Shown: positions 47,661 through 58,821, numbered from the stretch's first letter. The stretch is DNA of 64,000 bases from Humulus lupulus (GCF_963169125.1 NC_084802.1:117556903-117620902); one strand, 5' to 3'. Numbers and translations are program-made. The notes: generated by a model not told the origin, from the sequence alone.

Positions 47661-48880
47661 ATGGGTGGAGATGCTGGCGATGGTCCTCTGCAGGATCCTA
47701 GTAGGATCCCTACTTCATGCGAGTTAGGTAATTTTTTTTCTTTCTCTATCTTACCCACTAATGTTGTTTATTTGTTAATATATTAATTTTTCATTATTTA
47801 AACAAATACAACAGCCCCACCAAAGAAAAAGGGTTGCGGCACGAACAGTGGAAAAGATTTGGAGACTAGACGTAAAAAAGTTGGTCATCTATTGGACTAG
47901 CATTTGATCCACACTCGTACAAGGATGTGGGGGCTGAGCAATCTAATTTTTTCCACCTCGTCGACACCTAGGTCTCACAGAGAATTCCCAGATATTATTA
48001 TACATGGAAAGCAGGGCCTCAACACTACAAAGACCTAGTCATTACAAATATTAAGGTGAGTAATTTATTTTAATTGTTACAGAAGAATGTGTCTTTTAAG
48101 GTGACTAATTTGCTAATATGTTTTCTTTTCAATGTAGAGGTATTATCAAATAGATGGCCGACCGAATTCCACATGGTGTCTAGACGGTATCGATCGAGAG
48201 CTGAAACATCGATACCGCGATAGGAAAACAAAAAGACACTGACATTTTGCAAAATATTACAATGAACCTGAGGATTGGGACAAAATCCTCAAAAATCCAG
48301 ATCAGAATGTCAACAAGGATGAGTGGAAGAAGATTTGTGAGTTATTTACCAGTCCTTATTGGATGGAGCGCTAAAAAAAGAAGGAAAATAGAGTGCAACA
48401 GAAGTATGCAACAACACAGGGTTTTAAATCGTTAGCGGCTCGCCATCACGAAAAAAGTAAGTAAGAATATTAACATAATTAATTTTAATTAAATTATAAG
48501 TTATGTAACCTTATGTTTATATTTTTAGACAAACCTGGACCTTATTGAGGATTGGAAGGATTATCATTGGAAGAAAGAGACAAAAAATTTTATCAATGAA
48601 GCTGCTCAATCAAATTATGTAAGTTTACCTAATTATATTTGTGTTATTCTTAGAATTCTGTTTTTGTATTCCTACTAACACTTTCTTTAAAATAGGAAAA
48701 ATTGAAGGTCAATTTTATAGCACAAAGTTAGCAGACATCTGCTTCTGCCTCAAATGAGGATGGTTCGACCTCAGTTGACCACGTGCAGGTCCTAGAAAAA
48801 GTATTGGGACGGAGGACGTTCACGAGCAAGAATTGTGCCACAAATTGAGGGGGACAAGGCCATCCTCTAGCCAGCCCTCT
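47661..48880 (+). pseudogene. CACTA #3 second gene (Ptta/En/Spm type)
   Basis: Exon 1 begins MGGDAGDGPLQDPSRIP and ends near 47727 at a GTAAT donor. Exon 2 (about 47813) reads APPKKKGCGTNSGKDLETRR. A further exon from about 48137 reads DRELKHRYRDRKTKRH, then FAKYYNEPEDWDKIL and EWKKICELFTSPYW, then QGFKSLAARHHEK, the core of the plant Transposase_24 family. It continues in small exons to about 48880. Stops near 48241 and 48373 and a frameshift near 47905 inactivate it. It starts exactly where CACTA #2 ends, as expected if #2 had inserted just in front of this gene. Confidence 0.75.
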
Positions 48881-49093
48881 CAAAACATCCAGTCTCACGC
48901 GACTCCTCAACAATCCACTGGTGAATACGATGATTTGGTGCTACATGTCGCCGCTGATAAGGACTTTTAGGCACAACTTATAAGTGGCGACCTATTTGTG
49001 GCGACATGTCACCTCTGATTGGTATTAGCAACGAAAGGTGGTGTGTTTCAGTGGCGACACGTGTCACCCTTGATACAACTTTTTCTTGTAGTG
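48881..49093 (+). mobile_element. CACTA #3 right end
   Basis: Ends TTTTTCTTGTAGTG, the perfect inverse of CACTACAAGAAAAA. Just inside are several copies of GTGGCGAC(A/C) and its inverse GTCGCC (48948, 48984, 49000 and 49053), a subterminal motif quite different from that of CACTA #2, so the two belong to different families. A left end with the matching start was not found in the window. Confidence 0.85.
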
Positions 49094-49909
49094 TATTTAA
49101 GATATAATGTGTGGAATTTGATACTAAATTGTACCAATCAACATAAGGTAGTGTTGGGCATCATAGGTAGCCTATAGCAATGCTATCATATTTAAGGCAT
49201 GTTTGAAAGTCATTGTATAATTATTATTAAGCACGATAACTATATAACATTTTAAAATACATATTTTATTTTGATGTCAACTAGTAATTACATTTGAATT
49301 TTTATTGTCATGTAATTCTAGACAAATAATAATTACACAATAAAATTATATTATGTGATTATTAATTACTTTTTACTAATTAATTTATAAATTTTTTTTT
49401 TATTTTATTAATTCAGAAAATATTTTTGAATCATTTTAAAAGAACAAAAACAAAAGAAGATAAAAAAAAATCATTAAAATGAGGGGCAATATGGTCATAT
49501 TTGAAATTTGCGTTGACTAGATTCCAGCGGAGGATACCAAACTAGTATGAATTGCAAATAGAGGGTACCGAATGATCATTATTATAAACATAGGATACCA
49601 AGTGTGTATTTCAATAAAACACAAGATATAAAATGAGTATTTACCCAAAAAAAAATATGTAAAATGAACTTATATATATTGATATTTGTTATTCTTACAC
49701 CAATTTAAAATTCCAAGTTATCATTAAAATATATATACATTCACAATACACAAAGAAAAATATAACATATGGACTGATTGCTAATTATTTGTTATTCGCT
49801 TGAAATTATGTTTTTAGTGAAAGAAAAATCTAATGTGAACAAATTTCTTTCTAAATAAAAAACATAATCCTTTACAATCTTAGCCTAAAAAATCTACGTA
49901 AACAATATA
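49094..49909. other. AT-rich intergenic sequence
   Basis: No gene. A degenerate tandem of about 31 bp with GGATACCAA-like words (GGATACC near 49551, GGGTACC near 49583, GGATACC near 49612, then AAGATAT) lies at 49545-49665. A stretch from 49195 (GGCATGTTTGAAAGTCATT) resembles a plant MITE edge, but I could not pair it with a second end. Confidence 0.4.
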
Positions 49910-50054
49910 TTTTTTTTTAATAAAAGAGGATACTTCATTATAATCTATCAGTTTGTAATACATCCTACAACTCCCGAGGGGCATCACTCTCCCCATAACT
50001 ACGATCAGAAATAAAGCAAGAAGCTCGAGCGAGGTAATGAGCTGCTTGGTTTGC
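49910..50054 (-). pseudogene. LINE 3' end fragment with poly(A)
   Basis: On the minus strand this reads ANQAAHYLARASC and, some residues later, APREL and a stop at 49965. That matches the last helix of the RNase H domain at the end of plant LINE ORF2 (N-x2-AH-x-LAR). About 50 bp of 3' UTR with TTTATT follow, then an A9 tail (T9 on plus at 49910-49918). A severely 5'-truncated LINE insertion. Confidence 0.65.
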
Positions 50055-50261
50055 ATATCATTTAATAAAAAATGTTATATAAAAAAATAGAAACACACAA
50101 TAACTTGCCAAAGAATTCAGAAAGGTAGCGAAAACAAACCTATTTAAATTTAAAGAAATTATCTTTGCTAAAAAAAAAGCTAGAAGGCTATAGAAATAAA
50201 TGATTTATTTTCCTAATTATTTAAAAAACAGTGTGTACAAAAAAAAATTATATTTAATATT

Positions 50262-50697
50262 TAATAATAATTTTTTTTGAGAGAAAATTTGGCCTCGTTA
50301 AAACCATCAAGAGCAAACCCAGTAGGAAAATCTCAATAAGAGAATCAATACAACAAGGATGCTCAGTACACCAATTCATCTGGCTATCCATGGATAAAGA
50401 TAGTTTAGCTAAAGAGTGAGCAACACTGTTTGCTAATCTAGGACAGAACTTAATAGAAATGATAGTAAAATTCTCACTACATACAATGATATCCCGAATA
50501 ATTGAACCCAAATAGGAGTTGTCAATCCTCTTGTTGTTGATGGCTTGAATCACATGAAGGCTGTCAGATTCCAATACAATGTGATCAAGGTTCCAAATTT
50601 GGCAAAGATGAATACTCTTGAGGACACCCAACGCTTCAGCAACTGATGGAGAAAATGTGGCATGAATCTTCCAAGTAGCAAATCCTTTTGTGGCATA
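50262..50697 (-). pseudogene. LINE ORF2 fragment: RNase H, second half
   Basis: Continues the RNase H-like domain begun at 53444: YATKGFATWKIHATFSPSV, AEALGVLKSI (second acidic residue), VLESDSLHVIQAI (third) and NSVAHSLAKLS. It ends near 50270 in a short A-rich tail after GGCCAAATTTTCTCTC on the minus strand, as in LINE 3' ends. The join at the solo LTR is exact: after removing 50703-53243 and one GTCGT copy the protein reads GMVIRDNDYATKG. It could instead be an RNase H-only host gene, but the zf-RVT part upstream argues for a LINE. Confidence 0.75.
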
Positions 50698-50702
50698 GTC
50701 GT

Positions 50703-53243
50703 TGTAGCGTCTCAAATTTGCTAATAAGGCTTAGGGTCTTCATTAGTGTGACGGGAGGGCAATAATTGATTTAATTATGATAATATATGAATTGTGTGGT
50801 AATGTGATTAGACATGCATGACTGTGTGTATTAAATATGCATGTGGGCCCATTTCAGTGAATTGGGGCGTGTTTGTAATTTTGGCCCGTTGAGGGCATAA
50901 ATGTAAATATCCATGTGTTGTGTGTGTGACCCCAATGTTATGGGGATATATTTGAGATGTGTGATCTGAGATGGTTCTAGGGAGAAAATTAGCAGAATAT
51001 TCACAACGGGGTCAAATACCCGGCTCGGGAGAAGTCCAGAGGTATTTTGGGGTATGTTATATGTGTTCGGGAATTATCAAGTAATGGATAGTAGTTTAGT
51101 AATGGCTTAGACATGTCGGGGTTAAATGGGAATTTATTAGGAACACTTGAGGAACTAACGAGATGTGTAAAATGACGATTTAGCCCTTGGGGCTGTTAAA
51201 TGATAGGGTTATGTCTAGAGGTCATTATAGACTTTTCACTTGGGAATAAGTTTGGATGGCTTTAGATAGTAGAACACACTAGAATAGAAGGAACTCCCTT
51301 CACGTTTTCCTTTTTCTCTCCCTTTGGTGTTCTTGGAGCTAAGGGGAATTCTTTGAGGAACTAGCTTAGAATCCAAGGTGTGGAAGCTTGGAGATTGAAG
51401 AATCAAGCTAGGATCAGCTGAGGATTGGTTCAAGGTTATCATTGGTAGAAGGGGTAAGTGAATGCCTATGCTTCTCTGTTGAATTATGAGTTTGATATTG
51501 ATGTTCTTGAGTTTCAAACTCAAGGTTTGAATTTTGGGCTGTGATGGAGTTTTAATTTAGCTATTACTGTGGTGATGTTGTTTAAGGTACTTAAGAATAC
51601 TTGAGAGACTTAGTTATGACTGTAGTTCATGTCTAGGGTGGAATTTCGGTGAATTGAGTTCAGGAAAAACAAAGAAAATGGTGGGATTTATGGGTTTCAG
51701 GCTTGAACCGCAGCCCTGTTCTTCAGGTGCTGCGGCCCGTGTGTTCGAAGTGACTGGAAAGCCTTTGTCTGCCAGGCGCGCCGCGACTCAAGGCTAGGAA
51801 TGCCGTGGCCCGTGTGTGCGTGAGCCCTAGGGAGGCCTTTATTCTTGAGGCACGTCGCGGCCCAAGGAAGGGCATGCCGCAGCCCGTGTTCCCCACCAGT
51901 GAGGCTTTTGCCTCTGGCTTGAGTGCACTGCGACCCTTAAGGGGCTGGGCTGCAGATCAAGTGTCAAATGTTGGCCATTTGAGGGTTTAAGGTTTAGGAA
52001 CTCAAATGTTAAGGCTTGTGAAGGATTTTACCACCCGGATTGGTAGAATCCAAGGTCCCGGAGACTAGAATTGTAACCCAAAGTTATTTAATGGATTAGA
52101 ACTTGATGGATGGTTATTGTTGATGCGTTGTGACTAGGTCTTACCGCTCAGGCTCGGGATTAGGATTGTGCTCGAGATCGCTTTGGATTGTCAGCTCGGA
52201 ACACCACGTAAGAGAACAGCTTGCAACCGTAGATCTATGTGGTGTCTTGTACTGTATGTATTGTTTTATGTTTGTTATGTCATACAAGTGATTATGACTG
52301 ATCGACAAGAGCCGGGAGCGGCAAGAGCCAGAATCGGAAAAAGCCGGGGGAGGCAAGGGCCGGAAGCGGTAAAAGCTATAAGCGGCAAGGGGCCGGGATT
52401 GGTGTTAAGCACGTGGAGTGCAAAGCCGAGAACGACAAGGGGCTAGAAATGGCATTGAGCACGTGGAGTGCAAGCCGTTAGGGCGAGACCCTCCTAGGAT
52501 GCTGGAGTCATCCTCTCGGTGTAGACTGCAAACCCGGGGCCTGGTAAAGCGCTTTGGACGGCAGGGCCGCTATGTGTTTAGCTTGTGGGCTGCTTTGTTA
52601 TAAGCTGTTGTGATATTTAGTTGTTGTGTGAATATACTGTTGTGTTATTATGTCATCATGTTAGAGTGCTAATGTGTTATAACACTGATGTACTATTAGG
52701 TTGTTATGCCATTGTGCTTTTGAGCTGGTCTAGATGCTGTGTTGTTGAGCATGCTAGTAGGATCTGGCATTTGTTTGTTGCTTTGATTGAATATGAGTTG
52801 TTGAGATATATTTTTATTGCATACTGTGCTTGAAGTTCTCTTGCTGGGCCTCGGCTCACGGGTGCTCTGTGGTGCAGGTAAGAGTAAGGAAGCTGGATCT
52901 TACAACCATGAGTTGGAGGGCATGGAGCGGTGTGTACATGTTTGGCCTACCTGGCCACCACGACTGGGGTATTTTAAGGAACACGTGGTAAATGTTCAGT
53001 TTTGTCACTTAGGTCGACTATACTGTATCTTTGGTTTGTAACTGTATTTCAAAACAGTGTTTTGGGATCCCAATGTAATATTTTTACAAATTTCAATAAA
53101 AGACTAACTTTTTATACTTAATGTTTATTAAATGAGTCTTTATTTTTATCCGAACACACTTTCTAGTCTTAAACCTCGATTAGCGAGCTAATGGAACATT
53201 TATAAATCACTTGGTAATGACTCTAAGGAAGTAGGGTGTTATA
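50703..53243 (+). mobile_element. Gypsy solo LTR, 2541 bp
   Basis: Starts TGTAGCGTCTCAAATTTGC, ends AGGGTGTTATA (a decayed CGTTACA), with perfect duplications GTCGT at 50698-50702 and 53244-53248. It has the TTGCTGGGCCTCGGCTCA block near 52840, TTGGGATCCCAATG near 53061 and a short minisatellite at 52305-52410. The LTR at 53781-58816 is its relative. Confidence 0.9.
52305..52410 (+). repeat. GC-rich minisatellite in LTR
   Basis: Six to seven degenerate copies of a 15-17 bp unit related to AAGAGCCGGGAGCGGC. The related LTR has the same kind of array at the equivalent place (58055-58220). Confidence 0.75.
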
Positions 53244-53248
53244 GTCGT

Positions 53249-53775
53249 TGTCCCTAATCACCATTCCTAGCCCAATTGTTCTATTAGGAATATGTATACC
53301 TGCATCAACATTGATTTTTAGAAATGAGTGGGGTAGTGCTTGCCAATGGGATGAACCTCTTAAGCTCTGACTTTGAGTACTAGGTGTTGCCTCAGGGTGC
53401 CACAATTTGCACTGGTATACCGAGTTATATATTCTAAACCCCATGGAACCATCAGATCATGATGAAGCAGGACACCTTCAGTGATGATTTTGTTTCTATA
53501 GAACCAAATGCGCCAAAGGACAATGAGAATTTTTTGAAGGGCTTTATTGGATAAAGAGTTCGATAAGAATTGGAAGAATTCATATATGCTTGAATGATGA
53601 GTCTAAGGAAGCTTAATATGCTGAATGATTTGCTCATGAGAGTATTGAAGGCCAACACAACCCCACAAAGCATGGTAGCTAGATTCAGGGCCTATGTGGC
53701 GAACCTGACAAGTGTTCTCAACATCCATGCCACAAACTTGGAGGTTATCAAGAGTAGGTAGCCAATTGTTAGAAG
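53249..53775 (-). pseudogene. LINE ORF2 fragment: zf-RVT end and RNase H first half
   Basis: On the minus strand this reads ASNNWLPTLDNLQVCGMDVE and VRHIGPESSYHALWGCVGL (the end of the zf-RVT domain), then IVLWRIWFYRNK, a linker, and KINVDAGIHIPNRTIGLG with the first catalytic Asp of RNase H. It is bounded by two solo LTRs inserted at different times. The upstream join (59085-58822) restores VWRASNNWLPT once 53781-58816 and one target copy are removed. Minor frameshifts are present. Confidence 0.75.
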
Positions 53776-54124
53776 CTTTCTGTAACGTCCCAAATTCTTT
53801 ATTTAAGGCGGAATGCCTTGATTACTGTGTCAGGAGGACATAATCAGATCTGTATTTGGAGTTAACGGAATATATGTGTGATTGTGTGATATTAATGATT
53901 CATGTGGTAATGTGATTGGATATGCATGTTTGTGTGTATTAAGAATGCATGTGGGCCCATTTCTGTAAATTGGGGCGTATCTGTAGTTTTTAACCCGTTG
54001 AGGGTATATTTGTATTATGTATGTACTGTGAACGACTGTAACTCCCATTTTCTTTTTACAAATTATAACAATTATGAAAGATAAGAGAAGATATTTTTTA
54101 TTCATTTTTGAGTGCATTACAATG

Positions 54125-54280
54125 CTAACCGAATGTTAGAGCTATTAAGTAAAGTGGAAGAATAACTAATGAATATGCAACTATAACATTCATGGGCATT
54201 TCATTAGTATAATACCCATAGAATGATGCTAAATACAAGCAAACAATCACTAAAGTTATGAAAAATAAAGAGAAATTCAT
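54125..54280 (-). CDS. Possible 51-aa hydrophobic peptide gene
   Basis: Minus-strand ORF of 51 codons starting MNFSLFFITLVIVCLYLASF. It consists of an N-terminal hydrophobic stretch like a signal peptide, a short polar middle (GYYTNEMPMN) and a second hydrophobic stretch (VIVAYSLVILPLYLIAL) at the C-terminus. A TATA box (CCCTATAAATAC) lies about 75 bp upstream and AATAAA about 25 bp downstream, the layout of a compact plant gene. The signal-peptide plus hydrophobic-tail plan, with an AY-x-L core, weakly recalls small GPI-anchored arabinogalactan peptides, but it lacks their APAP motif and this is a guess. It lies inside a solo LTR, so it may be a captured gene or chance. Confidence 0.3.
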   Translation of the reverse strand: MNFSLFFITLVIVCLYLASFYGYYTNEMPMNVIVAYSLVILPLYLIALTFG

Positions 54281-54353
54281 GTTTTGATGATGAATTTTAT
54301 CTAGAAGGTTAAGAGATGAAGAAGTTGTGCAAATAAATGGTTGAAGGAACAAG

Positions 54354-54363
54354 TATTTATAGG
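54354..54363 (-). promoter_or_regulatory. TATA box for the small minus ORF
   Basis: On the minus strand this reads CCTATAAATA, 75 bp before the ATG at 54280. A poly(A) signal AATAAA is at 54102-54097 on the same strand. Confidence 0.35.
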
Positions 54364-54605
54364 GCAAAAACTAGCCGTTTATGACCGTTGGTGAATAGTG
54401 TTCATGACCGTTGGGGGTGTAGTTGTTTTCTATTATGGGATTTTAACAATTCTAAGTTGTTGAAGTAACCAACAGGTGGGAATAATTAATTTATGGGTGT
54501 TAGAGAAACTTTTTCAGAAAAGTTTGTGAGTCAAAAATGCTGGACTAAGTAATATAAGAAGATTGGGAAATTTTCATTTTTTTTACTATTCACCGGGTAC
54601 TATTC

Positions 54606-54700
54606 ATAGTGGGTCCCACAGTGGGGTCCGCAAGGGTCCCACAGTAGGGTCCACATGGGTCCCACAACGGGGTCCACCCCATGGGTTCCACATGTTGATG
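54606..54700 (+). repeat. GGGTCCCACA minisatellite
   Basis: Four copies of a 23-26 bp unit GGGTCCCACAGTGGGGTCC with small changes, in an otherwise AT-rich LTR. The unit is partly palindromic (GGGTCCC/GGGACCC). Confidence 0.8.
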
Positions 54701-54818
54701 CAGTAGTGACACATTGATGACTTAAGCAAATTACTATGCTTGATATTTTGAATATGTTATTATTCCACTATGCTTATTATTTTTAATATTTTATTAGAAT
54801 AGTATCCAAAGTTTTTCC

Positions 54819-54827
54819 TATAAATAG
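54819..54827 (+). promoter_or_regulatory. TATA box of the nested LTR
   Basis: CTATAAATAG in the phrase TTTTTCCTATAAATAGCCC, followed by a CT-rich leader and, near 54978, a GTAAGC that could be a splice donor. It is the likely U3/R border of this LTR. Confidence 0.6.
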
Positions 54828-55020
54828 CCCTTCCAAAACTCATCTTGAAATCACAAAAACCTCATTTTCCTTTCTCTTACTATACCCAAAAATCTTCTTA
54901 ACATCCTTCTAAAGTTCTAAACCTCGGAGATCTAGGCGAAGTTCTGTCCATAACGCTAGCCTACGAAAACCTTTTAGGTAAGCTCTTCCCGAGCCTTTAT
55001 TTTCAGTTATTTAGTTATTA

Positions 55021-55445
55021 TATATGTATAGATTATTTTACTATGCCGTTATAATGCCAAAAGTTATATATAGATTATTTTACTATGCCGTTATAATGCA
55101 AAAATTTATATATAGATTAATTTACTATGCCGTTATAATGCCAAAATTTATATATAGATTATTTTACTATGTCGTTATAATGCCAAAATTTATATATAGA
55201 TTATTTTACTATGACGTTATAATGCCAAAATTTATATATAGATTATTTTACTATGCCGTTATAATACAAAAAAATTTATATATAGATTATTTTACTATAA
55301 TGCCAAATTTATATATGGATTATGTTACCATGCCATTATAATGCCAAAATTTATATAGATTACTTTACTATGCCATTAAAATGCTAAAATTTATATATGG
55401 ATTATTTTACCATGTCGTCATATTTTACAAATGCCAAAATTGAAA
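55021..55445 (+). repeat. 42-bp tandem array
   Basis: About nine to ten copies of a unit TATATAGATTATTTTACTAT followed by GCCGTTATAATGCCAAAATT, highly similar in the first six and decaying to the right. Because 42 is a multiple of three, it creates an artificial repetitive ORF on the plus strand. Confidence 0.9.
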
Positions 55446-58054
55446 TATAAACTATTTTTGTTATGTATCTTTATAATACTAAACTTATATAGGCTATGGT
55501 CACACTTTGGACTATTTGGATTTTTATTATATGACCTTATTCCCTATTATTATGGACTGATACTATGACCTAGACATTTCCGTATGACCATGACCACGAC
55601 CACGACTTTTAGACCAGGATCTTGCCATGGACAATTATAGTATGACCATATGCCTGGACATAAAATAAACAATAAAATAAGAAGAAGAGAAAAATAGAAT
55701 AACAACAATTATAAACTAAAATTACATCATGTAGATTTTATGTAAGTTAATAGTTTGTGTTTTTACCAAGAAGCTAACAATTTCGGTTGTTTTATCAAGA
55801 CGCAAGGTAAGTAGAATCCTCATCTACAATACAAGTATTTTATGTGTCTTATGTGCATTTATATGCTTTATATGTTAATCTGTCATATTGTTCTTATGCA
55901 TAAGTTATTTTCAAGAATGTTATAATTATTATGCATAAGCACGCTTAATGTTCACAGACAAGTTATTGAAAACGTTAAAGTAGAGGTGCTGCTTGGGAGA
56001 CCTAAGTCCCAAATATGTAAGGAGGGAGATGTACGTCCCTATATGATGAATGTTTATGAGGGAAATTCCCTATTATCATGTTTATGTTCAGGTGGGAATG
56101 TGATTCCCTATGTAATGCCGGCAGCAGCATCCTCTAGGGCCCAAAAGAAAGGATAGTGAAAGAAAGAAAGAGAATACATAGCATGTTGCACGTTTATTTT
56201 AATGCATATGAGGTAGTTATTCTGCTTACTGAGCCTTAGCTCATCAGTTAATGTTTTGTATTGTAGGTAAGAGGCCCCAAATATAAATCGTTGATGAGTA
56301 TACGTGGAGCCAACATGACTGTACATATGGGGCTGACCTGAAGGGAGTGGAGTTCTGCTATGCTATTTCATAAATAAACAAGAAACTTGGTTTTATTATA
56401 TTTCATTAAAAGTATTTTGTGAACTTTATCATTTACTTAAAGCTTTAAAAGTATTTCATGAACTTTGTAATTTACATAAAGCTTTTCAATTTATCAGTTG
56501 GATACATTTTCATTTCTACGTTAAGGTGTAGTAACGCCACGAAAATGATTTATAAAAGTATTAAGATTTGTATGTAAGATAAAGTTTTTATTTAGTTGTG
56601 AGTATTATGTGGTTTGAGGTTATAAACATTATTTATGTATTGTTTAATAAAGTTTTTTGTAAATTCAGAATTTCAGTATTGTCATATTTAGGTTAAAATT
56701 TGTTTTTACACTATATATGTATGTTAAGAAAGGAGGTCGTTACAACGACCCCAATGTTATGGGGATATATTTGAGATGTGTGGTTTGAGACGGTCCTAGT
56801 TGGCAGATTAGCGGAATAGTCACAACGGGGTCAAATACCAGGCTCAGGGTTAGCCTAGGGGTATTTTGGGAATGTAGTATGTATTCGAGGTTGAACGAGT
56901 AACGAGTAATTATTTAGTTATTATTTTGGTATGTCGTGATTAATTAGAAATTTATAGAACTACTTGAGTATTAGCGGGAAATGTGGCAAATGACAATTTT
57001 GCCCTTGGGCCATTAGAAGATAAGGTTATGACTAAGGGGTATTTTGGTCTTTTTGTCAAAAGGATAGACTTAACTTTAGTATAGACTTCTGTAGAAGGTG
57101 AGGGAAACCAAACCAGAAGGAAACACTTAACTCAGCTCACTTTCTCCCTCTCTCTCTCGTTTTTCTCTCTATCTCTTGAAGCCTTGGGGATTTTGTTGAA
57201 TTTTGGGAAGAAAGGCTTGGACACTTGGGGCTTCAAGCTAGGAACTAAAGGGGATTAAAGCTAGGAATTGACTAATAGCAGCACAGGGCGTGGTTCTCCA
57301 TTGAGGTAAGGTTTTTCTCTTAATTTCTGGTAGTTTCAGCTATAGTTGAAAAGTTTTCCTTAACTTAGTTTGATTTTGGGGTTTTGATTAAAGTATGGGG
57401 TAGTTTTTGGGGTAATAATGGTGATTATGTTGTATTGATGTTAGTTCTAGGTACAATTTTGGGTTTGGGTGTTGATTTGGATGGATTTCTATGGATTTCA
57501 CTCGAGGCAAACGAAGGGATTTCTGGGTTTGGAGCTTGAGCCGCGACCCTGTTCTTCAGGGGTCGTGGCTCGTGTGCGTGAGAAGACCTTGGAGGGTCAC
57601 TGAAATTTCCCAAACGCTATGGCGCAGGTTGAGGCACGCCGCGTCCCCCAGAAGAGAGCCTCAGGGCTCTCTGACTTATAGCACACTGTGGCCCTAGGGG
57701 CTGGGTCGCGACTCAAATAGGGGACATTGGCCAATTAAGGGTTTCAAGCTCGGGAACTCAAATCTTAAGGCTCCGGAAGGATTCTACTACCCGGTTTAGT
57801 AGAATTCGAGGTCTCGGAGGCTAGTATGTTATTCCGAAGACTTATATTTGATTTAGACTGTGATGGCTATTTATCATTACGTGGTGAATATGTCTTACCG
57901 CTTAGGCTCTAGATTAGGGATCGTGCTCGGGATCGCTTTGGGTTGTCAGCTTGGGACACAAGGTAAGAAAATTGTCTGTGTCCGTAGAGCTACATTGTGC
58001 TTAGTGTTGTGTGTATGGTTTGCAACTATTACATACGTGTGTTTGTGACGGAAT

Positions 58055-58220
58055 GACAAAGGTCGAGAGCAGCAAAGGCCGGGAACGACAAAGACCGGAA
58101 TCAGTAAAAGTCGGAAACGGTAAGGGTCGGGAGCCGCAAAGGCTGGGAACGACAAAGGCCGAAGTTGGCAGAGGTAGGGATAACAAAGGTCGGGAACGAC
58201 AAAGGCCGGAATCAGAAATA
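58055..58220 (+). repeat. GC-rich minisatellite in LTR
   Basis: About ten degenerate copies of a 16-17 bp unit AAAGGCCGGGAACGAC, equivalent in position to the array at 52305-52410 but longer. Confidence 0.8.
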
Positions 58221-58821
58221 AGCATGTTGAATGCAGGCCGCTAGGGCGAGACCCTCTAAGAGTGATGTACACACCCGTTAGGTGAAGACCATGAACATGG
58301 TGCCTGGTAACGCACCTTGATCGGCGTAGGCTGCTATGTGAATTATCTGTTGTATCTGTTTAAGTTATATGTTTATTGAAATGAATTGTTGTATGCTATG
58401 TTTGTTGAGTTTTCTTGGTGGGCCTCGGCTCACGGGTGCTCTATGGTATAGGTAAGGGCAAAGGAAAGACTAACCAAGCATGAGTTGGAGGGCATGGAGC
58501 GGCGCATACATGTTTGGCCTACCTGGTTGCCACGACTGGGGTAGTTTTGAGGACCATGTTATAAATTACTAATTTTGTCGCCTAGGTCGACCATGTAAAG
58601 GTTTTTGAGTTGTAAATATGCTTTAAAACAATATTTTTGGATCCCAATATATCACTTTTATGATTTAAATAAATGTCCAACATTTTATATTTAAATTTCA
58701 TTAAATGAGTCTTTACTTTAATTTAATCACACTTTTTGGTCTAAAACCTCGATTAGCGAACTAGTGGTACATTTTAAAATCACATGGTAATGACTCTAGG
58801 GTAGTAGGATATTACACTCTC

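Larger units (their letters stand above)
54037..56744 (+). mobile_element. Nested solo LTR, 2708 bp
   Basis: Starts TGTAACTCCCATTTTC and ends GGAGGTCGTTACA, with perfect duplications ACGAC at 54032-54036 and 56745-56749. It interrupts the outer LTR, whose sequence (TGTGAACGACCCCAATG when rejoined) matches the undisturbed relative at 50930. It contains a TATA box at 54819, two tandem arrays, a diverged form of the conserved block (TTACTGAGCCTTAGCTCA near 56228) and, antisense near its 5' end, a small ORF with promoter-like signals. Confidence 0.88.
53781..58816 (+). mobile_element. Gypsy solo LTR with a nested LTR
   Basis: Starts TGTAACGTCCCAAATTC and ends AGGATATTACA. The flanks are CTTTC (53776-53780) and CTCTC (58817-58821), a 5-bp duplication with one mutation, supported by the restored LINE frame. 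Without the nested LTR it is about 2.3 kb and is colinear with 50703-53243 (for example GACCCCAATGTTATGGGG at 50930 and 56747). The conserved TTGGTGGGCCTCGGCTCA block is near 58410 and TTGGATCCCAATA near 58639. Confidence 0.88.

Noticed and set aside
55024..55341. Repetitive 105-codon ORF
   Set aside because: Artefact of a 42-bp tandem repeat whose period is a multiple of three.
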